Shown: positions 1 to 7,571, numbered from the stretch's first letter. The stretch: DNA of 9,017 bases from UBA2040 sp965660955 (GCA_965660955.1 CBFIBY010000112.1:1-9017); one strand, 5' to 3'. The notes: generated by a model from the letters alone, not told the origin. Translations and numbers: made by a program.

Positions 1-1136
1 GCGTAATAAAAATGATACAAACTATAAGTCAGGCGCACCAGGTGGATTTATATTGTCTTGAGGATGGTAAAGGTAATCTCGATTTCAACGAAAATGTCCG
101 TGAAATAAAAACGAAACAAAAAGTAAACTTTGGCACAAAATTTCTTCGTCACACCTACTTTTGTTTCGAGTTCGCTTTTTTTTACAAAAGAATATTGGAT
201 TCTAAGGTCAAGTACGACTTCATTTGGGCAAATGATCTTCCAACTTTAGTTCCAGCACATGCATGCGCTAAAGCGTTAAACGCTCAATTAATCTATGACT
301 CGCATGAAATCTATACGGAAACGATAAATCAATTTTTTCCACCGAAAGCACCTTTTCCTAAATCAATACTATACGGTTGGTTGAAAAAAATAATGAAGAA
401 ACATGGGAAAAGAATTGAAGGGAAACTCATTCAAAAAGTAGATCATTTTATAACCGTTAATGGTTCGTTACTCGATTGGTTTAAAACTCAATATAAAATC
501 CAAACGGGTCACGTTATAATGAACCTCCCGCGGCGCCTACAATTGGACATCGTACCGATTGATTTCAGAAAGGAATATGGTTTTGAGCAAAACGACAAAA
601 TATTGCTTTATCAAGGTAATTTAAATCAAGGAAGAGGTCTGGATTTTTTAGTCGAAGTGATTAAGGAATTACCCAAAGAATATAAGCTTGTATTCATTGG
701 AAATGGTCCTCTGGAAGCTGATTTAAAATCAAAATGTAATGAAGAGCAAGTGAAATTTATAGATACGGTACCTCTCGATCAATTACCGAAATATACTGCC
801 GGAGCCGATATTGGCATTACCTTCTTGGAACCCATTAACTTGAGTAAAAAGATGGCTTCACCAAACAAGCTTTTTGAATACATCCACGCTGAATTACCTG
901 TTTTGGCCACTGAAGGAATGGAAAACCGAACTATTATTGATGCCTATCAAGTTGGTATGTTATGCGAACTTAATTCTGAGTCCGTGCAGGAAGCCTTGTC
1001 TAAATTCGATGAAAAAAAATCTTATCAATTTGTCGAAAACTGCAAAAAGGCAAAGGAAGAACTAAAATGGGAAAATCAAGAAGTAGTCATATTGAGCATG
1101 TTCAGAAAAGATACGGCTCATTCTGAAAATAACTAA
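1..1136 (+). CDS. GT4-type glycosyltransferase, 5' end cut by window edge
   Basis: Probably transfers a sugar from a nucleotide donor to a lipid-linked glycan at the cytoplasmic face of the inner membrane. The first ATG is at 12, but the frame stays open to the window edge (codons from base 3 read V-I-K). V-I-K followed by MIQTISQAHQV matches the 'RVxK' stretch that normally lies some 15-20 residues into GT4 proteins, so the true start should be upstream and 12 is an internal Met. Numbering from that Met, the N-terminal Rossmann half includes FIWANDLPTL (70-79) and YDSHEIY (95-101). The C-terminal donor-binding half begins near LLYQGNLNQGRG (198-209) and holds the SPNKLFEY loop (283-290), with E289 as the likely donor-ribose acid, followed by LPVLA. 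No signal peptide or membrane helix is seen. The stop TAA at 1134 is 8 nt before the next ATG, so it is the same operon. Donor and linkage cannot be read from sequence. Confident in family, not in substrate. Confidence 0.88.
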   Translation, partial: VIKMIQTISQAHQVDLYCLEDGKGNLDFNENVREIKTKQKVNFGTKFLRHTYFCFEFAFFYKRILDSKVKYDFIWANDLPTLVPAHACAKALNAQLIYDSHEIYTETINQFFPPKAPFPKSILYGWLKKIMKKHGKRIEGKLIQKVDHFITVNGSLLDWFKTQYKIQTGHVIMNLPRRLQLDIVPIDFRKEYGFEQNDKILLYQGNLNQGRGLDFLVEVIKELPKEYKLVFIGNGPLEADLKSKCNEEQVKFIDTVPLDQLPKYTAGADIGITFLEPINLSKKMASPNKLFEYIHAELPVLATEGMENRTIIDAYQVGMLCELNSESVQEALSKFDEKKSYQFVENCKKAKEELKWENQEVVILSMFRKDTAHSENN

Positions 1137-1144
1137 ATTTGAAC

Positions 1145-2011
1145 ATGCACAGCAACTGTCTGATTTGCCAAAGTACCCAACTCAAAAAAATGGATCGCTA
1201 TGCGCAAACCCATTTGGTGAAATGTCAGTCCTGCAGTTTTGTATTTACACAGGTCATCCCTACAAATGAAGAATTAATCAGTTTCTATGATGGATACGGG
1301 CGTCACGATTATTTGTCTCCCTTAACGGTTAAAAGGTACAACGAACTTCTCGACCAATTCAAACCTTTCCGAAAAACAAATCGGATATTGGATGTTGGTT
1401 GTGGAATTGGCTATTTTTTAGAAGTAGCCAAAGAAAGAGGATGGGAAGTTTATGGTACAGAATTTACGGACAAAGCAGTTGGAATCTGCTCTGAAAAGGG
1501 AATTAATATGAAGCAAGGCAAACTCAGTCCTGCTGATTTTGAACCTGAGTTTTTCGATATTCTAACCTCTTTCGAGGTCTTGGAGCACATTAATAATCCA
1601 GTTGAAGAAATCCAGAATTTTGAGAAATTACTTCGCAAAGGTGGATTGGTTTATTTGACAACCCCGAATTTCAATTCCTTACTTCGTTACCGACTCAAAG
1701 AAAATTATAGTGTGATAACCTATCCCGAACATTTGGCCTATTTTACGCCAAAAACTTTGAAAAATCTGTTTCTCGACAACGGTTTCAAAAAGAAAAAAAT
1801 TCAAACTACAGGAATCAGCGTTAGCCGACTCAGACAGGGCAACAAAAAAATACCTTTTCAACGCGCAAATACGGCGACTTCAGTAGATGAAAATATCCGA
1901 ACAAAAATTGAAGAAAATTCGGGTTTGCAATTCGTCAAAAAAACGGCGAACAAAATGCTTACAATTTTTGGCGTCGGCGACAGTTTAAAAGGTTGGTTCA
2001 TTAAAAAATAG
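1145..2011 (+). CDS. Class I SAM methyltransferase with N-terminal zinc-ribbon-like motif
   Basis: Predicted 288-aa S-adenosylmethionine-dependent methyltransferase, probably cytoplasmic, that may methylate a sugar of the glycan built by this locus. The N-terminus has two CxxC knuckles (C5/C8 and C27/C30) that look like a small zinc ribbon. The Rossmann core has motif I LDVGCGIG (82-89), an acidic residue ending strand 2 (E106) that should bind the SAM ribose, FEVLEH (143-148), and LRKGGLVYLTTPN (163-175). YPEHLAYFTPKTL (193-205) is typical of Methyltransf_11/23-type enzymes in surface-glycan loci. I chose ATG 1145 because it begins just before the first cysteine pair. A TTG at 1139 would add only two residues and is less likely. 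There is no clear Shine-Dalgarno. It sits 8 nt after one glycosyltransferase and 2 nt before another, so it is co-transcribed. The substrate is inferred only from context; a small-molecule or lipid target is possible. Confidence 0.87.
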   Translation: MHSNCLICQSTQLKKMDRYAQTHLVKCQSCSFVFTQVIPTNEELISFYDGYGRHDYLSPLTVKRYNELLDQFKPFRKTNRILDVGCGIGYFLEVAKERGWEVYGTEFTDKAVGICSEKGINMKQGKLSPADFEPEFFDILTSFEVLEHINNPVEEIQNFEKLLRKGGLVYLTTPNFNSLLRYRLKENYSVITYPEHLAYFTPKTLKNLFLDNGFKKKKIQTTGISVSRLRQGNKKIPFQRANTATSVDENIRTKIEENSGLQFVKKTANKMLTIFGVGDSLKGWFIKK

Positions 2012-2013
2012 AA

Positions 2014-3348
2014 ATGAAAAAAGTTCTCATACTCGCATATGACTTTCCCCCTTATGTTTCCGTAGCCGGATTGCGTCCAAAAAGTTGGTATGATGAATTA
2101 CTCCAACATGATATCTTTCCCATCATCGTCACACGTCAGTGGGCCAACAAGCATAAAGGACCGCTCGATTATGTTGAAGCCAGTGTTTCGGAGGAGACAA
2201 TCATCGAAAAACAGAAAAAGGGTACCATAATACGGACACCGTATACACCCAATTTATCGAATCGTCTGTTACTAAAATATGGTGAAAACAAATTCAAATT
2301 GCTTCGAAAAGGTATTACAGCTTACTATGAATTGTTACAATATTTTCTTCCTATTGGTCCAAAATCTCAGGTGTTTCATGCAGCTCAAGATTATTTGTCC
2401 AAAAATGATGTTGATGTAATTGTTGCTACCGGTGAGCCCTTCGTTTTATTCAATTATGCGCGAAAATTAAGCTCAAAATTCAATGTCCCTTGGGTTGCCG
2501 ACTACCGTGATGTTTGGTCTGGAATCATGGAAAAACAAAACAAACCGTTGATACAAAAATTCCATGAGCTTCAAGAAAAAAGAATAGTTCCTAGTGCAGC
2601 GGCAATTACCACTGTCTCCAGTTTTGTTCGAAAAAAGATACATGAAATCACGCATCATGACAATATTCACATTTTTCCCAATGGTTTTGATTCTAACTCC
2701 ATGGAGAAAGCGAATTTGGTCCATCAAAAAACAGATATTCTGCGTATTGGAATGGCTGGCTCGATACTCGCTTGGAATCCAACTGAACCTTTCTTCAAAG
2801 CAGTCCGCGATTTCCAAAAAAAATACCCAGAAAAAATCGTAGAATTTCATTTCTACGGGCTGAATATTCAACGACAATTTGAAGATTATATAAATAAAAA
2901 AATTCCGGAAATAAAGGACCTAATCATCATTCACCCGAAAACCCCAAATACAGAATTACACCTAAAACTAAGTGAATTAAATGCGCTTTTGTTGTTTAAT
3001 AACTTCTCTTTCATGGGGACAAAAATCTACGATTATCTTGGGTTGAAAAGAAAGATTTTATTTTGTTTTAGTCAAGACAAAGAGGGAATTTCTATTAAAA
3101 ACAAATTCTACCCGATGCTTGACTTGGATTCTGAAAGTGACAGCTTGCAGCAGGATTTAATCGAAAAAACAAATTCAGGAATCATCGTTAAGAACCAAAG
3201 TCACTTCGTTGAGGTTTTGTCGACCCTAAGTGATGAGCTAATGCAGAAAGGAGCTCTTAATTGTGATTCGCTAAACGTAAACGATTATTCAAGAAAAATT
3301 CAAGTTGAAAAATTCGCCGAACTATTAATTAAAATAGGTTCTTCATAA
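2014..3348 (+). CDS. GT4-like glycosyltransferase, 444 aa
   Basis: Putative retaining glycosyltransferase of GT-B fold for surface polysaccharide assembly. The N-terminus MKKVLILAYDFPP with the following SVAGLRP is the usual first strand and glycine loop of GT4 proteins in Bacteroidota. VDVIVATGEPF (133-143) and VADYRDVWSG (161-170) are conserved acceptor-domain motifs. ITTVSSFVRKKI (198-209) and IHIFPNGFD (218-226) lead into the C-terminal domain, which starts near LRIGMAGSI (243-251). The donor loop is GTKIYDYLGLKRKIL (335-349), where D340 takes the place of the usual second Glu; the upstream Glu of the EX7E signature is not evident. Later sequence (FYPMLDLDSESD and on) is poorly conserved to my eye. 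The ATG follows the methyltransferase stop after 2 nt, so translation is probably coupled. Family is fairly certain; the sugar transferred is unknown. Confidence 0.85.
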   Translation: MKKVLILAYDFPPYVSVAGLRPKSWYDELLQHDIFPIIVTRQWANKHKGPLDYVEASVSEETIIEKQKKGTIIRTPYTPNLSNRLLLKYGENKFKLLRKGITAYYELLQYFLPIGPKSQVFHAAQDYLSKNDVDVIVATGEPFVLFNYARKLSSKFNVPWVADYRDVWSGIMEKQNKPLIQKFHELQEKRIVPSAAAITTVSSFVRKKIHEITHHDNIHIFPNGFDSNSMEKANLVHQKTDILRIGMAGSILAWNPTEPFFKAVRDFQKKYPEKIVEFHFYGLNIQRQFEDYINKKIPEIKDLIIIHPKTPNTELHLKLSELNALLLFNNFSFMGTKIYDYLGLKRKILFCFSQDKEGISIKNKFYPMLDLDSESDSLQQDLIEKTNSGIIVKNQSHFVEVLSTLSDELMQKGALNCDSLNVNDYSRKIQVEKFAELLIKIGSS

Positions 3349-3356
3349 CTCTTGGA

Positions 3357-3386
3357 TTTGTTAACTTCGCTAGACGCTAATTTTTG
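3357..3386 (+). promoter_or_regulatory. Possible Bacteroidota-type promoter upstream of asnB
   Basis: The only sizeable gap inside the glycan cluster (52 nt) contains TTTG at 3357-3360. An AATTTTTG sequence follows at 3379-3386 after 18 nt and matches TAnnTTTG at all but the first base. Reading it as TAATTTTTG from 3378 gives the right start with one extra T. The layout resembles the -33/-7 elements of this phylum with a slightly short spacer. It would start a transcript just upstream of asnB and allow asnB and later genes to be expressed separately. It is an imperfect match in AT-rich DNA, so this is tentative. No terminator is seen for the preceding gene. Confidence 0.38.
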
Positions 3387-3400
3387 AATGGGTCGTAAAC

Positions 3401-5305
3401 ATGTGTGGAATCTCCGGTTTTCTCGATTATAAAAAAACATCTTCAACTGAAGTTTTAACATCAATGACAGACACACTTTCACATCGCGGTCCGGATGGTA
3501 GCGGTGGTGAGTTGTTCAATTTAGAAAATGTACAAGTGGGTTTAGGGCACAGACGTCTTTCCATTATCGATCTAACTGACCATTCGAAACAACCCATGCA
3601 AGTAGATGACAATTGGGTGACTTTCAATGGGGAAATCTACAATTTCAAAGAGATAAAAATCGAACTCGAAAAGCTAGGACACTCATTCCAAACAAAGGGA
3701 GACACAGAAGTAATTCTTAAGAGTTATGCTGAATGGGGACAGAAATGTATTGAAAAATACATCGGCATGTTTGCGCTCGTAGTTTACGATAGCACCAAAA
3801 ATGAACTTTTCTGTGCACGGGATAGAGCTGGTGTTAAACCATTCTTCTATTATCAAACAGATGATCTTTTCTTATTCGCTTCTGAATTAAAAGCTTTTCA
3901 TAAACATCCCGGTTTCATTAAGAAGTTGAACCTATCTGGCGTCAGTGCTTTCGTTCAATTTGGCAATGTGCCTTCGAGTATGTGCATATTTGAAAACTGT
4001 CATAAACTTCAACCTGGACATTCTTTAACGATAAATTTATCATCGAAAGAAGTGCAAACGCATCAGTATTGGAACGTATACGATTATTATAACTTGCCTA
4101 AATCAAAAATCTCCTTCGAAGAAGCGAAATTGGAAACGGAGTCTATTCTTCAATCCGCTGTTGACTATCGAATGGTGGCGGATGTCCCTGTCGGTGTTTT
4201 TCTGAGTGGCGGATATGACAGCGCTTGTGTTTCCACATTGCTTCAAAAAGATAGAACGGAAAAAATAAAAACCTTTACCATCGGTGTTCCTGACATGGGA
4301 CTGAATGAAGCGCCATTCGCAAAAGAAGTAGCCAAACATCTCGGTACCGAACATTACGAGTTCAATTGTACGACTAAAGAAGCGATTGAACTGATTGACG
4401 ATTTACCTTATTATTTTGATGAGCCCTTTGCCGACAGCAGTGCCATTCCAACAACTTTAGTAAGTAAAATGGCACGAGAAAAAGTTACCGTTGCGCTTAG
4501 CGCTGATGGTGGCGACGAAACTTTCGCGGGATATAATCGCTATGATTTTTTAAGTCGATATCAGAAAAAACTAAACCAGATTCCAGGGTTTGCTAGAAAA
4601 GGAACAGCGAACCTAATGGACAGAATACCAAGTAAAAAACTGCCCGTACTAAGAAATAAATATAATTTCCATAACCGTTACGAAAAGCTGAAAGGCGTTC
4701 TTCGTGACCCCTCAGCAGAGAGTATCATGCTGAGTGTCAGCCAGCAATTCACAGAAAAACAATTAAAAGATTTGGTCAAAAAGAACCATTCATTTTCTCA
4801 AACGGCATATAGCAACAAGGAACTGAAAGACATTACCTCGTCTCCTCTCTCCTATATGATGGCAATTGATTATCAAACGTATTTAGTCGATGACATTCTT
4901 CAGAAAGTCGACAGGGCAACAATGACAGTTAGCTTGGAAGGACGAGAACCACTTTTGGATCACCGTATCATCGAATATGCAGCACAACTGCCCGACGATT
5001 TTAAATACAGAAATGGTGAAAAGAAATTCATTCTCAAAGAAATAGTACATCGGTACATTCCAAAAGAAATGATGGACAGACCCAAAATGGGCTTTGCCAT
5101 TCCCATAGCCTCTTGGATGCAAAATGAATTGAAAGGTCACATTGAAGAATATCTTGCCGAAGTCAAAATCAAGGAGCAAAACATATTTAATTGGTCCGCG
5201 ATTACCGATATGAAAGCCAAATTTTTCAATGGCAAAAAGGAACTCGATTCCAAATTGTGGTATTTACTTATGTTTCAAATGTGGTACGAGCGATGGATGA
5301 AATAA
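3401..5305 (+). CDS. asnB: Asparagine synthase (glutamine-hydrolysing) / AsnB-type amidotransferase
   Basis: A 634-aa cytoplasmic enzyme that hydrolyses glutamine and uses ATP to transfer the ammonia to a carboxylate: classically aspartate to asparagine, or a sugar acid or other acceptor in glycan loci. The start is fixed by MCGISGF: Cys2 becomes the N-terminal nucleophile after Met removal. Glutaminase residues visible are RRLSIIDL (R51), FNGEIYN (N76-E78) and GDTEV (D101). The synthetase domain has the ATP pyrophosphatase loop SGGYDS (269-274), LSADGGDE (366-373), and DDILQKVDRATM (497-508), followed by EGREPLLD and HRIIEYA. No catalytic residue appears lost. The length exceeds E. coli AsnB (554 aa) and fits the longer AsnB forms common in bacterial polysaccharide clusters. 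It is flanked by glycosyltransferases; its last 13 nt overlap the next start, so the two are probably coupled. Free asparagine supply and glycan amidation are both possible, and sequence alone does not decide. Confidence 0.95.
   Translation: MCGISGFLDYKKTSSTEVLTSMTDTLSHRGPDGSGGELFNLENVQVGLGHRRLSIIDLTDHSKQPMQVDDNWVTFNGEIYNFKEIKIELEKLGHSFQTKGDTEVILKSYAEWGQKCIEKYIGMFALVVYDSTKNELFCARDRAGVKPFFYYQTDDLFLFASELKAFHKHPGFIKKLNLSGVSAFVQFGNVPSSMCIFENCHKLQPGHSLTINLSSKEVQTHQYWNVYDYYNLPKSKISFEEAKLETESILQSAVDYRMVADVPVGVFLSGGYDSACVSTLLQKDRTEKIKTFTIGVPDMGLNEAPFAKEVAKHLGTEHYEFNCTTKEAIELIDDLPYYFDEPFADSSAIPTTLVSKMAREKVTVALSADGGDETFAGYNRYDFLSRYQKKLNQIPGFARKGTANLMDRIPSKKLPVLRNKYNFHNRYEKLKGVLRDPSAESIMLSVSQQFTEKQLKDLVKKNHSFSQTAYSNKELKDITSSPLSYMMAIDYQTYLVDDILQKVDRATMTVSLEGREPLLDHRIIEYAAQLPDDFKYRNGEKKFILKEIVHRYIPKEMMDRPKMGFAIPIASWMQNELKGHIEEYLAEVKIKEQNIFNWSAITDMKAKFFNGKKELDSKLWYLLMFQMWYERWMK
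5293..5305 (+). other. 13-nt coding overlap, asnB stop with GT start
   Basis: The sequence ATGGATGAAATAA carries the start ATG of the downstream glycosyltransferase (5293-5295) and the asnB stop TAA (5303-5305), in different frames. A ribosome finishing asnB would stop 8 nt past the next start, an arrangement suited to termination-reinitiation coupling. No strong Shine-Dalgarno precedes the start. Confidence 0.75.
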
Positions 5306-6516
5306 ACGTTCTCTATTTATCCTACGACGGAATGACTGATCCACTGGGTCAATCTCAAGTTCTGCCCTACTTGCGCGGCTTGTCGAAACTTGGCTATACT
5401 ATTCACCTGATTAGTTTTGAAAAAAGCGAACGCTTTGCAGAGTATGAAAAAGACATCAATCGGATTTGTGTAGATGCGGAAATCACTTGGTATCCTCAAA
5501 ATTACACGAAAAAACCGCCTCTCATTTCTACGATGAAAGACATTCGGCAAATGCGTTCTTTGTCTCATCAATTGGTCAAAAAAGAAAACATTAAAATCGT
5601 TCATTGCCGAAGCTACATTCCTGCTCTAATAGGTTTGGGATTGAAAAGAAAATTCAGAACGAAATTTCTTTTCGATATGCGTGGATTTTGGGCTGATGAG
5701 CGAGTCGACGGTAAACTGTGGTCAATAAAAAACCCGATTTTCCGTGGTGTTTACCGCTATTTCAAAAAGAAAGAAATCCAATTTTTCAAACATGCCGACC
5801 ATATCGTTTCGTTGACCGAAAATGGGAAAAATGAAATCATATCGTGGAAAGAATTTGAAGAAAAAAAACTCCCGATTTCAGTAATCCCTTGTTGTGTTGA
5901 CTTGGAATTGTTTAACCCTGATAAAATCAAGACTGAAGCTAAAACAGAACTTATCGATGCATTAAATTTAAGCGAAACACCTATTCTTGGCTACGTTGGT
6001 TCGATTGGGACTTGGTACATGTTGCCAGAAATGCTCGACTTTTTTAAAGTATGGAAGGAAAAAAACAAGAACGGAAAGTTCCTTTTTGTCACAGGAGAAC
6101 AACCTGCTTCCATAGTAAGCCTTGCAAAAGAAAAATCGATTACCGCTGAGGACATTATTATTCGAAGTTGCTCCCACCGGGAGGTGCCTTTATACATTGC
6201 GATTATGGACTTATCTGTCTTTTTTATTCGACCAACGTATTCCAAAAAAGCATCTTCACCGACAAAACAAGGTGAAATAATGGCGATGGGTGTTCCTTTG
6301 GTCTGTAATGCTGGTGTTGGCGATACAGAATCCATTGTAAAGAAATACCAAGCCGGAATTGTTCTGCAGGAATGTACAATTGATAAATACAAGCAAATTA
6401 ACCTATCGACTATTGCTAGTTCTGAGATGATTCGCGAAGGCGCACTTGAAACATTTAGTTTAGAAATGGGTGTCAAAGAATATTCCGACATTTACGAACG
6501 ATTATGGAAAAAATAA
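5293..6516 (+). CDS. GT4-like glycosyltransferase, 407 aa
   Basis: Putative GT-B glycosyltransferase acting on a lipid-linked glycan. I chose ATG 5293 because MDEINVLYLSYDG places the first beta strand at the N-terminus, as the family requires. The frame is open 34 codons further to 5191, but that stretch lies inside the asnB coding region and resembles no GT start. Motifs are MTDPLGQSQVLPYLRGL (14-30), FDMRGFWADERVDG (127-140), SLTENGK (173-179), VIPCCVDLELF (197-207), LGYVGSIGTWY (232-242) starting the donor domain, and SSPTKQGEIMAMGVPLV (321-337) with E328 as the likely ribose-binding acid. The upstream Glu of EX7E is replaced (A320 at that spacing). GVGDTESIV (341-349) is a family feature near the C-terminus. 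It overlaps asnB by 13 nt and the next gene by 13 nt, with little Shine-Dalgarno, which suggests translation by coupling. Donor and acceptor are unknown. Confidence 0.88.
   Translation: MDEINVLYLSYDGMTDPLGQSQVLPYLRGLSKLGYTIHLISFEKSERFAEYEKDINRICVDAEITWYPQNYTKKPPLISTMKDIRQMRSLSHQLVKKENIKIVHCRSYIPALIGLGLKRKFRTKFLFDMRGFWADERVDGKLWSIKNPIFRGVYRYFKKKEIQFFKHADHIVSLTENGKNEIISWKEFEEKKLPISVIPCCVDLELFNPDKIKTEAKTELIDALNLSETPILGYVGSIGTWYMLPEMLDFFKVWKEKNKNGKFLFVTGEQPASIVSLAKEKSITAEDIIIRSCSHREVPLYIAIMDLSVFFIRPTYSKKASSPTKQGEIMAMGVPLVCNAGVGDTESIVKKYQAGIVLQECTIDKYKQINLSTIASSEMIREGALETFSLEMGVKEYSDIYERLWKK
6504..6516 (+). other. 13-nt coding overlap between two glycosyltransferases
   Basis: The sequence ATGGAAAAAATAA has the downstream start ATG at 6504-6506 and the upstream stop TAA at 6514-6516. 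The length and frame offset are the same as at 5293-5305, with 11 of 13 bases equal. It is likely a translational coupling site. Confidence 0.75.
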
Positions 6517-7571
6517 TCTTCTTAGTTCCTTACCCCAAATCAGAAGCGCCTTCTCAACGCTTTCGTTTTGAACAATATCTCCCTGAATTGGAGAAAAATT
6601 TTGATGTGGAAGTACATTCTTTCATCGACACCGAAACTTGGAAAAAATTATACGCCCCAGGTCTTTTTCGATTCAAAATGTGGAAAATGTTGGGTAGTTT
6701 TCGAAGGCGAATTGCTTTACTTCCGAAAATTAAAAAAGCCGACCATGTTTTCATTCATCGTGAAGCCTCTCAAATTGGCCCTCCTATTTTCGAATGGATA
6801 ATCGCAAAAATTTTAAGAAAAAAGTACATTTTCGATTTTGATGATGCCACTTGGATCCCAAATTACAGTGAAACAAATGCTCAATTTCAGCGTCTCAAAG
6901 GTTACTGGAAAGTGAAGTATATCATAAAATGGGCAGGAAAAATTTCAGCAGGTAACGAATACCTAGCCGATTTCGCTCGACCATACAATAGAATTGTGGA
7001 TGTTGTACCTACAACAATTGACACCGAAAATCATCATAATATTTTATCAGATCCTAATTCAACTCCACTCCGCATAGGATGGACGGGCTCGCACACCACT
7101 ATGCAATATTTAAATGAACTCTTGCCCGTACTCAATCAGCTACATAAGAAGTATGATTTTCTTTTTCGAGTTATTTCGAATGAAAAACCAAACTGGGATG
7201 TTCCGTATTTGGAGTTCGTGCAATGGAAAAAAGAAACGGAAATATCCGATTTAGCACAGATTCAAATAGGCGTTATGCCATTGAAAGCAGATCGATGGTC
7301 TTCTGGGAAATGTGGATTCAAAGCACTTCAATATATGGCTTGCGAAATTCCAACTGTTTTATCAGCCGTTGGGGTGAACACGCAAATTGTAACAGACAAA
7401 AAAAATGGATTCGTTTGTACGGGTGAAGAAGAATGGTTCGCAACACTTGATGAACTTCTTTCAAACAATGAACTTCGAAATAAAATAGGAAAAGAAGGTC
7501 GAAATAGAATAATTGAAGCCTACTCCGTATTGGCAAATAAAGAAAAATACATACAACTTTTCTCGAAATGA
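6504..7571 (+). CDS. GT4-like glycosyltransferase, 355 aa
   Basis: Putative GT-B glycosyltransferase, fourth in the locus, presumably extending the same glycan. The N-terminal half holds PSQRFRFEQYLPEL (16-29), HREASQIGPP (85-94) and FDFDDATW (110-117), a motif set I associate with a GT4 subgroup in surface-glycan clusters. ISAGNEYLADFA (147-158) and VVPTTID (167-173) precede the donor domain, which opens with LRIGWTGSHTT (189-199). The donor loop is ADRWSSGKCGFKALQYMA (262-279) followed by IPTVLS. Aligned on the K-x-x-E-Y pattern of the other transferases here, Q276 lies where the donor-ribose acid is expected. The C-terminus NELRNKIGKEGRNRI (322-336) is the usual GT4 tail helix. It starts inside the preceding gene (13-nt overlap) and ends in a 4-nt ATGA overlap with rdgB. 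Family confident; donor, linkage and even activity not established by sequence. Confidence 0.87.
   Translation: MEKIIFLVPYPKSEAPSQRFRFEQYLPELEKNFDVEVHSFIDTETWKKLYAPGLFRFKMWKMLGSFRRRIALLPKIKKADHVFIHREASQIGPPIFEWIIAKILRKKYIFDFDDATWIPNYSETNAQFQRLKGYWKVKYIIKWAGKISAGNEYLADFARPYNRIVDVVPTTIDTENHHNILSDPNSTPLRIGWTGSHTTMQYLNELLPVLNQLHKKYDFLFRVISNEKPNWDVPYLEFVQWKKETEISDLAQIQIGVMPLKADRWSSGKCGFKALQYMACEIPTVLSAVGVNTQIVTDKKNGFVCTGEEEWFATLDELLSNNELRNKIGKEGRNRIIEAYSVLANKEKYIQLFSK
7568..7571 (+). other. ATGA start/stop overlap, GT to rdgB
   Basis: ATGA holds the rdgB start (7568-7570) and the glycosyltransferase stop (7569-7571). This is the classic arrangement for translational coupling. It places rdgB in the glycan operon. 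Confidence 0.85.

Noticed and set aside
176..183. Run of eight T, and a run of eight A at 1012-1019, as phase-variation tracts in the first glycosyltransferase
   Set aside because: Runs of eight A or T are expected in DNA this AT-rich. The frame is intact and nothing else indicates slippage control.
1139..1144. TTG start for the methyltransferase
   Set aside because: It adds only two residues. The ATG at 1145 precedes the first cysteine pair and is the simpler choice.
2473..2877. 134-codon open frame on the - strand
   Set aside because: It is antisense to well-supported glycosyltransferase motifs and shows no recognisable domain or independent start signal.
3321..3340. CTATT-AATTAA-AATAG inverted repeat at the end of the second glycosyltransferase as a terminator
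   Set aside because: It is a weak all-AT stem inside the coding sequence without a following T-tract.
5191..5292. 34-codon upstream extension of the third complete-frame glycosyltransferase (start at 5191)
   Set aside because: It lies wholly within asnB coding sequence, resembles no glycosyltransferase N-terminus, and MDEINVLYLSYDG at 5293 is a natural first strand.
5991..6491. 166-codon open frame on the - strand
   Set aside because: It is the complement of the conserved donor domain of a glycosyltransferase, with no family motif of its own.
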